Below are positions 35,253 to 46,374 of a DNA stretch of 64,000 bases, in pieces. The position numbers were made by a program, and so were the translations under genes. How positions within the stretch are numbered: position 1 is the first letter of the stretch; each line of letters opens with the position of its first letter. The notes beneath the pieces were generated by a model. That model saw only the letters and a program-made list of their open reading frames with translations, was not told where the DNA came from and did not search any database. The stretch is from Miscanthus floridulus (Eukaryota; Streptophyta; Magnoliopsida; Poales; Poaceae): NCBI RefSeq assembly GCF_019320115.1, contig NC_089598.1, positions 27,881,491 to 27,945,490 of the forward strand, in the 5' to 3' direction.

Positions 35253-36094
35253 TAGATTGTCTATCTAGTAATTCAAACAAAAATTAAAATACAGTTCGTT
35301 TAGTCCCAAGTAGCTGTTATGGATAGATATTCTTCCTTATAATACCTAGTCTAGGTATTACACTATAGGGAGATAGACTTTCCTCTGGAAGAGGGAAGTC
35401 TATCGATAGAGCAAAAGCTAGGCAGAATTAGGAAGCATCAGCCCGGAATGACCCCAAGACTTATTTGCTGGAATCATAGCCAGCCAAGAGGTGGGGACCC
35501 ACTCCCGAAGTGTCTCCTCCTAGGCCGAATTTAGCGAGCTCCTACCCGTAGTGGCCCCCTACGTTGAAACTGTAGTTGATAGTACCTCTCTAATAGATAC
35601 TAACCAACTACACCCTAAATAACTGTCACTAGCTATCTAACTATATTTATCTCACTAACTAAATCAACTAGCTATCTAATAACTATAACTATGTCCCTAT
35701 GTCACTAGCTATCTAACTATATTTATCTAACTATATCTATCTCACTAACTAAATCAACTACCTACATCATGTCATTTACCAGAAACTACCAAATAGTCTA
35801 AGTAGTACTACAATTCAAGCTAAATAAGTAACTATATTGCATATTCAAAAATTTTACATGTCAAAGTCAATGCAACGATGCGACGCGGACGTGGAGGACG
35901 GGATCGACGGCGAGGTCGCGGCGTGCGGGGAGCAGGGACCGTGTCGCGGGCGTGGGACGACCGGCGCGGTCATGGGCGTGGGCGGATGCGGGCGGCCGGG
36001 GCTACGCGCGGCGGCGGCGGTGCGGCAGCGCTGGTTCGGGGAGCGTTAGAGAGAGAGGAAGAGAGAAAGGAAGGGATGGCCCATACGTAAGACA
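35253..36094. other. MULE 5' region: hairpins and 70-bp tandem repeat
   Basis: Two adjacent perfect or near-perfect hairpins lie at 35341-35359 (AATACCTA/TAGGTATT arms) and 35373-35403 (14-nt arms, one mismatch). At about 35627-35765 a roughly 70-bp unit (CACTAGCTATCTAACTATA and CTCACTAACTAAATCAACTA) occurs twice. GC-rich 35878-36060 has open frames but no domain. Promoter elements for MURA are expected here; I cannot assign one. Confidence 0.5.
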
Positions 36095-36311
36095 GGGCTT
36101 GGTGCCAAGATCTACGGCGTCAAGCTCGGCGCCAAGCTGCCTGCCAAGTCACCGCCACGTCTACGTCGAACCCAGGACCTAGACGTCAAAATCTATGACG
36201 CCGAAACGTGTAAGCTCGGCGCCACTGCGCCGAGCTAAGAGTCCAGATTTTAAAATCATATCTTCAGAGGCATATTTGTAAAAAAAATTCAAAAAAGGGC
36301 TAAAAAAAATC
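36095..36311 (-). repeat. right TIR of large MULE
   Basis: The inverted partner of 13075-13290, ending AAAATC before the GGCCGTCTC duplication at 36312-36320. Confidence 0.85.
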
Positions 36312-36320
36312 GGCCGTCTC

Positions 36321-39300
36321 TACACGTCGTCGTCGGCTGTACTCCTACCTCAGTGCAGGTACAGTATGCTACTAAGTATGTACCGCGTAATTAGGAGTCT
36401 ACACATGCATGCTTTGTCCGTGACGAGTTCCCGGTCAAGATCCGCGACCAAATCCTCTTCATAATATACGTACTGTACTCACTACTAGCCCGTACAAGTA
36501 CCGTGAAGTCCACAACGCCTACTCGCCGTACTAGTTGTGGTACGTGCCATTCCCTAAGTCCAAAAACGAGTTCGCCCGAGACCCGACTATGGTTGTCGCC
36601 TCAATGCCTCCGGACGACCGGACCTCACACCTCAGAGGCATCTCGTGCCGCGGCGAATTATTTGGCATGGACAAGCATAAATGGCACGTCTCATAAATTC
36701 GCCTGTCTGTAGGTCGTCTTTCCAAAAAAAAATTTCGCCGTCGCGAGCTCGAGAGCCAAAAGGGGCAGACAGTACCGGACGATGCGCAGTTAATACGTAC
36801 GTACAGCACAGTGTGGTAGTAGTAGAGCTACCAAAGTGACGACTGGCGAGGCAGGCAGGCCAGCAGAAGACGATGGAGAGCTTTTAATTTTTGCTTTGCT
36901 CCATTCGGGCCGGCCGGCGGGTCCTCTACCTGTTGTCGTACGTACGTAGTATGGCATCAGTGCATCACTGCTCTGCTCGCTGGAGCTTGTAGCTAGCGAA
37001 AGCGACGGACGCACAGCACAGGTACGGTGGGACGAACTGTTGGTGCGTCTAGCACAGCACCGCAGCGCTCGATCGGCATCGGCCCATCATTCATCGAACC
37101 AGCGCTGTAGCGTGGCAAGTGGCATGGCGGCCTGCGCGGATCGATGGAGGCGCATTTGCTCCGCGGCCACGCGCCCATGCCGGCGCTCGCCGCGCGCGCG
37201 CTCTCCTCCCGTCGCGGCCGGTGTGTCTTCCTGTTTCGTTGGTTGCAGTTGCAGGCCTGCATGCAGCTTCACGTCTGCGATCGAGCAGTAAAACGTAGCG
37301 CCTGGCACGGCATGTGCGGTGCAGCAGGGCGGCATGGGCGAGCACCGAGCGCCCGGCTCCCACTACCACCAAGGAAGCAGCACTTCCGCTTCCGTGCCGG
37401 CCTTCTGGACGAGCGGAAATCGCGGTGTGCCGCACGGTGGCCGAACGGATTGATCGAGTGGAGGCTTCGAGTTCGATCGGCTTCCGCCATGGAAAAAAGA
37501 GAGGAGAAATCGCAGTGACGCACGCACACACAGGGAGCGACGAGTACAGTACCTCACGTGCCTGGCCCGGCGCAAGGCTGTCGCACGGTTTTTTAGTACA
37601 GTTGTACAGGTCTGTGTGAAACACCGCCGCAACTCAGCGGCGGTAACTATTGCGTAGCAGCAGACTAGCAGTACCAGCAAACCCAGTAAAAAAGAGGAGC
37701 CGTTGAGCGAGCGCGCCCCTGGCTCCTCCTCCTGTAGTCCTGTTTGTCAACGTCTCCCGGCTCCCGCCGCAGCGACTCAGCGGGAGGGGCCGGGCCGGGC
37801 CGGCGAGCGGCGACAAGACGTCGGGCGCCAAAAGGCGTCGCCAACGCCAACGCCATGCCCGTCCGCAGGGCCCCGGCGGAGCCCGTGCCGCGGGCCCCGC
37901 GCGTCGGTGGGCGGGCACACGCAAAGCGCTTCCCTGCAGTGCTGCGCATCCGTCTCTCACCCGTCGCTCTCGCATCTTTTTGGCCCGTCCCCTCCCTTCC
38001 CTCCCGTCGGCAAAAAGACACAAGAGCCGAGCCGAGCCGACGGATCCGATCCGAGGGCTTTCTTTCTGCGCGCGGCGCGGGCGACACGGTCACTCGGAGC
38101 GGCCTCTGTCTCTCGCAGTGCTCAAAGAGACACACACCGACATGCATGCAATGCGATGCCGCCGTGAGCAAGCGCTGCTCGGGCCTCGGGCCCGCCGGTT
38201 CTGGAACGGCGACACGTCGTGACCGGCCGCTTTACCGTTTGTGGCCAGGTGAAAGGAACGGCGAGCCGGCGAGGCGAAGCCTTCTTTTCTCTGAGGCGTG
38301 CAGCGTGCTCGGCAGGGGGCGGGCAGGCTCGACGGCCTCGGGAAGGCCCTCTCATGCTCGCCCAGATCCGTGGCTGCCACAAACGGACGCTGGTAGCCTT
38401 TGTGGTAGACTGGTAGAGGTAGAGGAAACCCATTTCTGGTCACCCATCCACTGCCAGTGGGCGACGTGCTCTTCGGAATCGTCGGCCTGTTCGTTTGAGC
38501 GTGGCTTCTCGTAAATGATCGTAAATATTTAGTTAGAATAGTATTTTTCTCATTCACAGACCAGTCAGCAGTACTTCTTCACGAACCAGCAACGATATGA
38601 ATCAGCCAACCGAACAGGCTGCTTATCATGAGCGCACTATGGTAGTATACTCCGTATGTACTACTACATGTGTGGACGAGAACAATACGAGCTCAAGATA
38701 TTTATAAAACTCTTCCAGTTCCAGTAATCGCGCATGGAAATCCCAGCAGTCTCTGCAGAAACCGTACTGACGGCCATGAAGTTGGAAATCCTACCTGGAT
38801 CCTACGTGATTAGCATCGGAAGTTTTAGCATCGTGTCACGCTGCCAATGATCATCTCGTACGAAAAAGACATCGCGGTATGGGGTATCGCGCCGACGGAA
38901 CTACTAGTAGTACTGTGATTTCCAACGGCACGGCAGCACCTGTCGTCCACTCCACCCTCCACAGTCCACATTCGCCACTACTAACCTCATCGGGGGACTC
39001 CCTGATCCACCGGCCTCCTGCCCATCCGGAAAGCGCCGCATCATTGCTGCCGCTGATACGCCGCCATCGATTGCCCTGTGCGCCTGTGCGGCTGTGCCTC
39101 CCTCCAAGCACTCTTCCTTTTTCCCACACCGGAAGCCAGCACCAAGCCGTCGCTGTTTGGGCTGGCGACGCTGCACGAGCTCTGGAGGCCAATGATTTCG
39201 GCCCGGCGGGCTCTCTAGCCTCTCGGGACCGGTATGGGCGCGCAGGAAGCGGACGCGTCGGGGGCGGGGAGGGAGGGGCCAGCGACGCGTGCGTACGCTC

Positions 39301-39562
39301 TCGTTCTCGGCTTCTCATGTGCGGGGCTGCGGTGGTCGGTGTCCTCGGCGTAGGTACGGCCATGGTGGCACGGTCTGTATCATTGCGGCTCCGGGAGAAG
39401 CCGCCAACGTCGCTTTTTTTTTTTCATGATCACCATTTTTCTGGTGGCCGAGCATCGCCATTTGCCAATTGGCATTCACAACTTACCCACTGGTCGCTGT
39501 TATTTGTGTGTGTGTGTGTTTTGTCGAATACAAGGAGAACGGTGCTAACGATGCTGGTAAAC
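36321..39562. other. intergenic, GC-rich, one MITE, no recognisable gene
   Basis: Many open frames of 60-280 codons occur on both strands, including 37744-38514 plus and 38879-39721 plus. They overlap each other, have skewed Arg/Pro/Ser composition and show no domain, and the last runs into the LTR at 39568. I see no convincing gene. Confidence 0.5.
38485..38619. mobile_element. 135-bp hAT-like MITE
   Basis: Ends GCCTGTTCGT and (reverse complement of the right end) GCCTGTTCGG. The core AGTATTTTTCTCATTCACAG fits the common grass MITE family of this type. Target duplication is unclear. Confidence 0.65.
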
Positions 39563-39567
39563 TCCAC

Positions 39568-40509
39568 TGTTGAAACTTCGGTTTCTAACAAGAGTGAGAA
39601 GTGGGTGGAGGCCTTCGTCTTAGGTCGGGGTCTCCGCCCGAGATGGGCGGAGGTCTCTGAACGCAGTGCACTTCTATCGGACAAAATCCTCTGTCGGAGG
39701 CTCCAGACAAAAGGTCGCTAAACAAGGGATTCAGTAGGCTTTGACCAAGTAGGAGTAAGAGAAAGGGGCGGAGGCCCTCGGCTTTGGCCGATGCTCCAGA
39801 CTCGGGCTTTGGCTCAGGCTCTGCCTGAAGGAGAGAGTGAGGATCAAGTACCGACTCACAAGAACTAGGGTTTCATAATTGCTTTACCAACCTCTCCCTC
39901 ACAGTTACAAGTGTTCTCTATTTATAGGGCTCAACTACCACTTTACAGAGTTTACAAACGTGCCCCTCAACTGCTACGGTACATTCTAGGAATATTCCAG
40001 CCCTAGTGTCTAACCTCAGGGGTGTTCTCATCACACCGTCTCGCGATGTCTTCATTTTGGACCTAAGCCGACGCCCACTAGAGATCCATCAACTGTCCCC
40101 ACGTATGCCTTGCTGACCTGATCGTTCCTTGATGGGCCTCCGCCGCCCTGGGGAACACCTTCTCCATGATTATTGTGCTTGGCCTCCGCTGTCCCGGGGA
40201 GAGCCTCCACCGTCCCGGGAAGAAACTCCACCGTCATTATTGTACTAGGCCTCCGCCGTCTTGGGAAGAGTCTCCGCTAGCTAGGCCTCGCCGTCTTGGG
40301 GAGAGCCTCCGTCGGCTAGGCCTCCGCCGTCTTGTGGGGAAGCCTCCGCCGGCTAGGCCTCCGCCGTCTTGGGGAGAGCCTCCGCCGGCCAGGCCTCCGC
40401 CGTTTTGGGGAGAGCCTCTGCCGGCTAGGCCTCTCGCCTCCGTCATTATTCCTTCATCAGGCCTCTTCGAGGGGGAGTTGACCCATACCCCGTATGGGCT
40501 CCCCCAACA
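39568..40509 (-). repeat. 3' LTR of non-autonomous element
   Basis: Contains a TATTTATAG motif near 39919 and, at about 40255-40440, five units of a roughly 36-bp minisatellite built from GCCTCCGCCGGCTAGGCCTC and CGCCGTCTTGGGGAGA. Confidence 0.9.
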
Positions 40510-41219
40510 GTAGCCCCTCAGCTACTAGGTTATGGACGGTACTACATGACCTGGTAGATGTTCATACAAGAAGAGGCACTATACAACCCAGATCTTGGTA
40601 GCGAGGATTGCCCTCCGCAACCCGTTCATGCACGCCTCGCTAAAAACTCCATCCCAAAAACCCTGTAGGAAAAAAGGGCATGGCGAAAAGAGCACGCGCA
40701 TGACTCTAACCTATACATGCACTAATTCCTTAGGCTTTCAGCTCTGGGTGCCTTTATCTTCCAGATTTCTTCATCTATGGCCTTCAGCTCCTTCTGCTGC
40801 TTCTACGGCATGGTTCATCGGCTTCGCTCAGTGCTCTAGTCTTCATTTCTAGGACCTTCATGATGCGTAGGTCTGTATCCTTGAGGCCTTTGCTTCTGAT
40901 GTCTTTTTGGCACGCAGGTGTGTCTCCAAGGCCCGATTGTATGAGCCTTCGTCTGTGTCTCTTCTCGGTGCAGAGGTCTTCACCTTTGGGTCTTCCGCCA
41001 TTGGTGTCATCTCAGCATGTGGGTCTCCGCCTTCGAGGCCTCCCTAGGTCTTCATCTCTGGGGTCTTCGCCTCTAGTGCCTTCATGATGCGCAGGCCTTT
41101 GCTTCCAAAGCCTTCGCAGGTGTTCATCTCCGAGGTCTTTACCTCCGAGTCTGGTATCGTCTTGGCGTGCTGGCCTCCGTAGGCCTTCGACTTTTCTTCG
41201 GGCGGAGGTCTTCATCTCC

Positions 41220-41470
41220 AATCCTTCTTTGGGTGGAGGTCTTCGTCTTTTCTTCAGGCGGAGGTCTTTGTCTCCGATCCTTCTTTGGGTGGAGGCCTTC
41301 GTCTTTTCTTCAGGCGGAGGTCTTCGTCTCCGATCCTTCTTTGGGTGGAGGCCTTCGTCTTTTCTTCAGGCGGAGGTCTTCGTCTCCGATCCTTCTTTGG
41401 GTGGAGGCCTTCGTCTTTTCTTCAGGCGGAGGTCTTTGTCTCCGATCCTTCTTTGGGTGGAGGCCTTCAA
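41220..41470. repeat. 56-bp minisatellite, about 4.5 copies
   Basis: CCTTCTTTGGGTGGAGG recurs every 56 bp (from about 41223, 41279, 41335, 41391 and 41447). Because 56 is not a multiple of three and the unit has no stops, all three plus-strand frames stay open through the array with cycling peptides. The long frames here are thus repeat artefacts. Confidence 0.9.
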
Positions 41471-42326
41471 ATAAATCTTCGTTCACGAGCGCCAGACAAA
41501 AGGCCTCACGCTCCTAAGTGGTTGGTCCTCCGGTGCACTCCCCTAGCCCCTCTTGGCTGGCGTTTGTGGCTGAGTTTTTAGCCGCGATTGGTGTAGTCGA
41601 CGTAGTCGTAGTAGTCAAGGTAGAAGGTTGTTGTGAGGCCTTCAAACCGTTGCTCACGAGCACCAGGCAAAAAGACTTGATGCCCCGGAGAAGCTGGTCC
41701 GCGTGCTTTCCTAGCCCCTCTTGGCTAGTGCTCATGACCAGGTCCTTAGTGACGCTTGGTGTAGGCGACACAGTTGTAGTAGTGGAAGTAGGTGTTCAGA
41801 ACCAAGTTTGCCGATGTAGACGTCGACGAAGGTGTTGTAGAACTTGGTGTCGAAGGTGTCAACGGAGGTTCTTGAGCTATATTGCAAAAGTTGTTTGACA
41901 GAGGCAATGTTGTTGTACACGATGAAGGTGTCGATGAAGCCCCTCATGCCGTCGCGTTGGCGGAGGCTAGTTGTCATGGTTTTGCCGAAGGTCCTCCTGC
42001 AAAGCTGCTTGGCGAAGGCCAAAAGGTGTTTTTGGCGGAGACGATGTTGGTGAAGTTACCGAAGATGGTTGCGGAGCCCCTCATGCCGAAGAGCTTGGCG
42101 AAGGCGATGCCTACATAGACGCCGATGCCGCGTGTCGAAGGCCGGAGAAGTCGTAAAAATGCAACTGAGTTGATCTCCTGCATTTTTAGGGACTTAGGTT
42201 GGGCATTATAGCTTCGTCGAATATCGACTTGCTTTGCAAGTCTTTCGACACTCGGAAAGGCACTGGCTTTCCCACTAGCTACAAAAGATGGTTAGTCATT
42301 TATATGATACGTGAAGGTAGCACGAG

Positions 42327-42545
42327 AGCCTTAGCTCCGTGACCTGGTGCCCGTGTTGGTTCAAGACTTCTTCCAGGATTTGATGTCTTAGCACGACAGC
42401 CTTAGCTTTGTGACCTGGTGCCCGTGTTGTTTCAGGACTTCTTCCAGGATTTTGATGTCTCAGCACGACAGCCTTAGCTTCGTGACCTGGTGCCCGTGTT
42501 GTTTCAGGACTTCTTCTAGGATTTTGATGCATAGAGTTATGGCGC
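42327..42545. repeat. 71-72-bp minisatellite, about 3 copies
   Basis: The phrase AGCCTTAGCTTCGTGACCTG recurs at about 42327, 42398 and 42470, each followed by GTTTCAGGACTTCTTCCAGG. It lies in the interior of the non-autonomous element. Confidence 0.85.
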
Positions 42546-44725
42546 CCGTGTATTCTCGGGACTTCTTCCAGGTGGCCCGGGCCATGCATTGTAATGTATT
42601 TACGCAATATATGTATGCGATGATGAGAATGATAGCATTTGCGCAAAAATATTTAAAAGGTGTAAACTTATTATGCATGCTGCAAGAATGTTGGTTAAGT
42701 TTGAATGAAAGATAAGCTATGCATATAAGAAATAATGTCCTCAAATGAGAGGGTAATAGTTTTAGATGGCTAGCGAAGGCTGCCACTTGATAGCCTGCAT
42801 GAGCACAGGTAAGATTCATAGCAGTGACTATAGTAAGGATTAGTTTCCTGTGAAGGTTAGCTCAAATATTTGATTGATATAGATATTATGAAGATCTTCA
42901 AAGAATTTAGTCAGTATAGCCTGCAAAAAAAAGAGGAAAACATGTTAGTGTTTGTGGGTTCGAAGGTTGGTTGGATGTCGAAAGTCAATTTTTGATGGAG
43001 GTCTCCGACTAGAAGGCTGTTAACAGGCGAAGGCTGTAGAGTGACGAAGGCTACCAACTGATGAAGTTCAATGAGTGACGAAGGCTGCTGAAAACCAATG
43101 ATAGATGAAATCCACTGATTGATGAACGAAGACCATGACTGACGAAGGCTCAAAAAGATGAAGGCCAAAGACTGACAAAGGTTATTGACTGGTGAAGGCC
43201 AATACGTGTCAAAGGCACTGACCGGCGAAGACCATTGACAGATGAATAATCGGCGAAGGTCCTTACTAACACATGCCCTGCTGAAAGTTGTAGAGAACCT
43301 TGATTGATGAAAGCCACTGACTGATGATGGAGGCTGTTGACTGATCGAAGGCTGCCCACTGACTGATGACGGAGGCTACACTGACATATAATGAAGACCA
43401 GTCTCCGCCTAAGATGGGCGGAGGCCGGCCTCCGCCTAAGACGGGCGGAGGTTGTTGGCTGTTGAATACCACTTACTGGAGAAGGCCATTTGTAGATGAA
43501 TATTCACTGACTCATAGAGGATCACTGAGTTATCTGATAAGTGTTGAATATTCCACGAGAACCACTGACTGGCGGAGGTTATTGACTGATTCATATAATT
43601 GTTGGACAGATATGTGACGAAGGCTGATCACTTAACGAGAAGAATTGCCTGCTGTAGAGTATTGACTGATTTGGCTTGAGGAGGTGAAAACACGCATATA
43701 ACGAATGAAAATATATTCTAAGGGAGGATAAGAGATACTTACAGTACTGGTGACCTGCATGTTATTGAAAAAGAGATTCGACAAGAGTTGAAAATTGTTT
43801 TAAGTTTAGCCAGGTCAGGACCAAGCATGTATAGCCACTTAGGCCATGCTTTGATTGTGGCGAAGGCCACGAGAAGATTTTTGGTCACATTGGTGACAAG
43901 TTGTATGCAAGGTATTTAAAATTTGCCTTAAGAGGCGAAGGTTAGATCAAGAATGCGTCAAAATAAATCATAAGAGCAAGAGTACTAGGCATTAATTAAA
44001 AACTGGCAAGAATTATTCTCTCGCACTAGATTGGTACCTTAGGTGTGGTGTATGCGTTGGATCGCAAAGGTTGCAAAGGTAGCATATATGTGATCCAAAT
44101 CTCTGAAGGCTTATATAGATTCTGCACATCTTTTCATAAACAGAGTAAAGGCATCATAGTGGCTAGCGGAAGTTGTATGATCAATATGATGAGAAGATCT
44201 GGTTACGAAATCCAGACTCATAAAACTTTTTACTGGATTTTGCGAAGTTATTAGCAAAAATAGAAATAAGAGCAGAGTACGGAGTTGTCAAAATATAAAA
44301 GTGTGAGCAAAGATGAAATAAGAGGATAGTGCTGCTTTTATTTCTGAAAGCCTTCTAATCTTTGTAGAAACTTTTTTAAGTAGTAGCGGCCGAAGGCTTT
44401 AGGAGTTCGGCTAAAAATTCTTCTTCTTTTCTTTCTCTTTAGATCTCAGATAGTCTTTATGGAGGTGTAAGTATGTCGTACACTCATACCTTCGCCCAAA
44501 GGTTCTTACCGTCCTTTGAGGTTCACTGCCAATTTGCTAATGAAGTCGTTGCAACAAAGGCTAAGCCGAAGAAGGTGCGCCGACGAAGGCAGGTCGGAGA
44601 AGGTCCTCTAATGAAGGTCTAGCCAGAGAATGTCGGCGATGAAGGCCAGTGGCGACTAGCGAAGGACGGGCTGGAGAAGGCCCGTCGACGAAGGCTCCAA
44701 CTTCTAGCTCTGCAAAAAATTTCGT

Positions 44726-44745
44726 GCCGAGCACGGTGGGCGCCA
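44726..44745 (-). promoter_or_regulatory. primer-binding site of non-autonomous element
   Basis: TGGCGCCCACCGTGCTCGGC on the minus strand, one base inside the right LTR. A TGGCGCC start is common in Ty3-type elements. Confidence 0.8.
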
Positions 44746-44746
44746 A

Positions 44747-45782
44747 TGTTGAAACTTCGGTTTCTAACAAGAGTGAGAAGTGGGTGGAGGCCTTCGTCTT
44801 AGGTCGGGGTCTCCGCCCGAGATGGGCGGAGGCCGGCCTCCGCCTAAGACGGGCGGAGGTCTCTGAATGCAGCGCACTCCTATCGGACAAAATCCTCTGT
44901 CGGAGGCTCCAGACAAAAGGTCGCTAAACAAGGGATTCAGTAGGCTTTGGCCAAGTAGGAGTAAGAGAAAGGGGCGGAGGCCCTCGGCTTTGGCCGATGC
45001 TCTAGACTCGGGCTTTGGCTCAGGCTCTGCCTGAAGGAGAGAGTGAGGATCAAGTACCGACTCACAAGAACTAGGGTTTCATAATTGCTTTACCAACCTC
45101 TCCCTCACAGTTACAAGTGTTCTCTATTTATAGGGCTCAACTACCACTTTACAGAGTTTACAAACGTGCCCCTCAACTGCTACGGTACATTCTAGGAATA
45201 TTCCAGCCCTAGTGTCTAACCTCAGGGGTGTTCTCATCACACCGTCTCGCGATGTCTTCATTTTGGGCCTAAGCCGACGCCCACTAGAGGCCCATCAACT
45301 GTCCCCACGTATGCCTTGCTGACCTGATCGTTCCTTGATGGGCCTCCGCCGCCCTGGGGAACACCTTCGCCATGATTACTGTGCTTGGCCTCCGCTGTCT
45401 CGGGGAGAGCCTCCACCGTCCCAGGGAGAAACTCCACCGTCATTATTGTACTAGGCCTCCGCCGTCTTGGGAAGAGCCTCCGCTAGCTAGGCCTCGCCGT
45501 CTTGGGGAGAGCCTCCGTCGGCTAGGCCTCCGCCGTCTTGTGGAGAAGCCTCCGCCGGCTAGGCCTCCGCCGTTTTGGGGGGAAGCCTCCGCCGGCTAGG
45601 CCTCCGCCGTCTTGGGGGGAAGCCTCCGCCGGCTAGGCCTCCGCCGTCTTGGGGAGAGCCTCCGCCGGCCGGGCCTCCGCCGTCTTGGGGAGAGCCTCCG
45701 CCGGCTAGGCCTCCGCCATTATTCCTTCATCAGGCCTCTTCGAGGGGGAGTTGACCCATACCCCGTATGGGCTCCCCCAACA
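44747..45782 (-). repeat. 5' LTR of non-autonomous element
   Basis: The partner of 39568-40509. Longer by 94 bp because it has seven rather than five copies of the 36-bp minisatellite (about 45460-45715) and one extra CCTCCGCC/GGCGGAGG hairpin block (about 44822-44860). Confidence 0.9.
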
Positions 45783-45787
45783 TCCAC

Positions 45788-46374
45788 AATATATATCGGC
45801 CCATTTTTTTTTGTACAGGTCAGGTTGCTGAGCCGTGAAGAGCCCGATAGGCAAATAAGCATAGCAAACTGGGCCTGAGAATGAGGGCCCAAGGCCGCCA
45901 TTACTGTTTGTTTCCTTTCTTCCCCGAAGTACGTCCAACGCGACGGAAAAGAGGCCGTCGATAGCTATCAGATGCCACGGGCCGCCTCGTTCAGCCGCCA
46001 GGCTTGGCCAAATTCCTTGTCATCACAAAGAAGCTAAAGAAACGGTCTTGACGGCAGAAACTGTAGCAGATGAGCAACCATACTCAACATAGATTTTGAG
46101 AACCGAAAACACTGAGACAATCACCTGCTATGATTACTTTCTCCGAGCATGATTTTCATCGTATATCTTCAAAGGACCCTATTACTACCATACATCTGCA
46201 ACCCACGTAATGTACATTACTGTTGTATGAAGATAAACTGTGCAATACAATTCCTAGATCCCTCCCCGCACAACAAACAGATGGTTGTGGCGTTTCCAGG
46301 GGCACACTTCCAGCGTCCACGGTGACGAATTTGCTAGCACTTGAGAAGTAATATATATCTGGACTACAACAAAT
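45788..46374 (-). other. 3' flank and probable 3' UTR of AAPT1
   Basis: Directly follows the AAPT1 stop on the minus strand. No other gene is seen. The polyadenylation site is not determined. Confidence 0.5.

Larger units (their letters stand above)
13075..36311. mobile_element. large composite MULE with MURA, PMD and GRF genes
   Basis: The two ends are inverted repeats of about 215 bp (13075-13290 and 36095-36311), and a perfect 9-bp duplication GGCCGTCTC lies outside both (13066-13074 and 36312-36320). Inside, in order, are a GRF zinc-finger gene (plus), a second GRF gene (minus), the PMD gene (minus) and the MURA transposase gene (minus). Two later insertions, each with its own 5-bp duplication, split the PMD gene. 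Removing them leaves a MULE of about 9.5 kb, a normal size for an autonomous MuDR-like element. All four genes now carry stops or frameshifts, so the element is dead, yet its ends are intact and could still respond to a transposase supplied in trans. Confidence 0.92.
39568..45782 (-). mobile_element. non-autonomous LTR retrotransposon rich in minisatellites
   Basis: Two direct repeats (39568-40509, 942 bp, and 44747-45782, 1,036 bp) are bounded by the 5-bp duplication TCCAC (39563-39567 and 45783-45787). The primer-binding site lies beside the right LTR on the minus strand, so the element reads right to left and the polypurine tract (about 40510-40525) is on the left. The 4.2-kb interior has no gag or pol; it is filled with tandem arrays (41220-41470 and 42327-42545) and loosely repeated GAAGGC phrases. 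It must have moved with proteins from another element, likely a Tat-type Ty3 given the primer-binding site. LTR similarity is high by eye. Confidence 0.9.

Noticed and set aside
37091..38557. Long GC-rich frames in the interval between MULE and non-autonomous element
   Set aside because: Six-frame openness follows from high GC; Arg/Pro-rich composition, no domain, mutual overlap.
38879..39721. 280-codon plus-strand frame
   Set aside because: Its last 50 codons are LTR sequence starting at 39568, and the rest has no recognisable domain.
41167..41581. Repetitive proteins in three frames
   Set aside because: Produced by a stop-free 56-bp minisatellite read in all frames.
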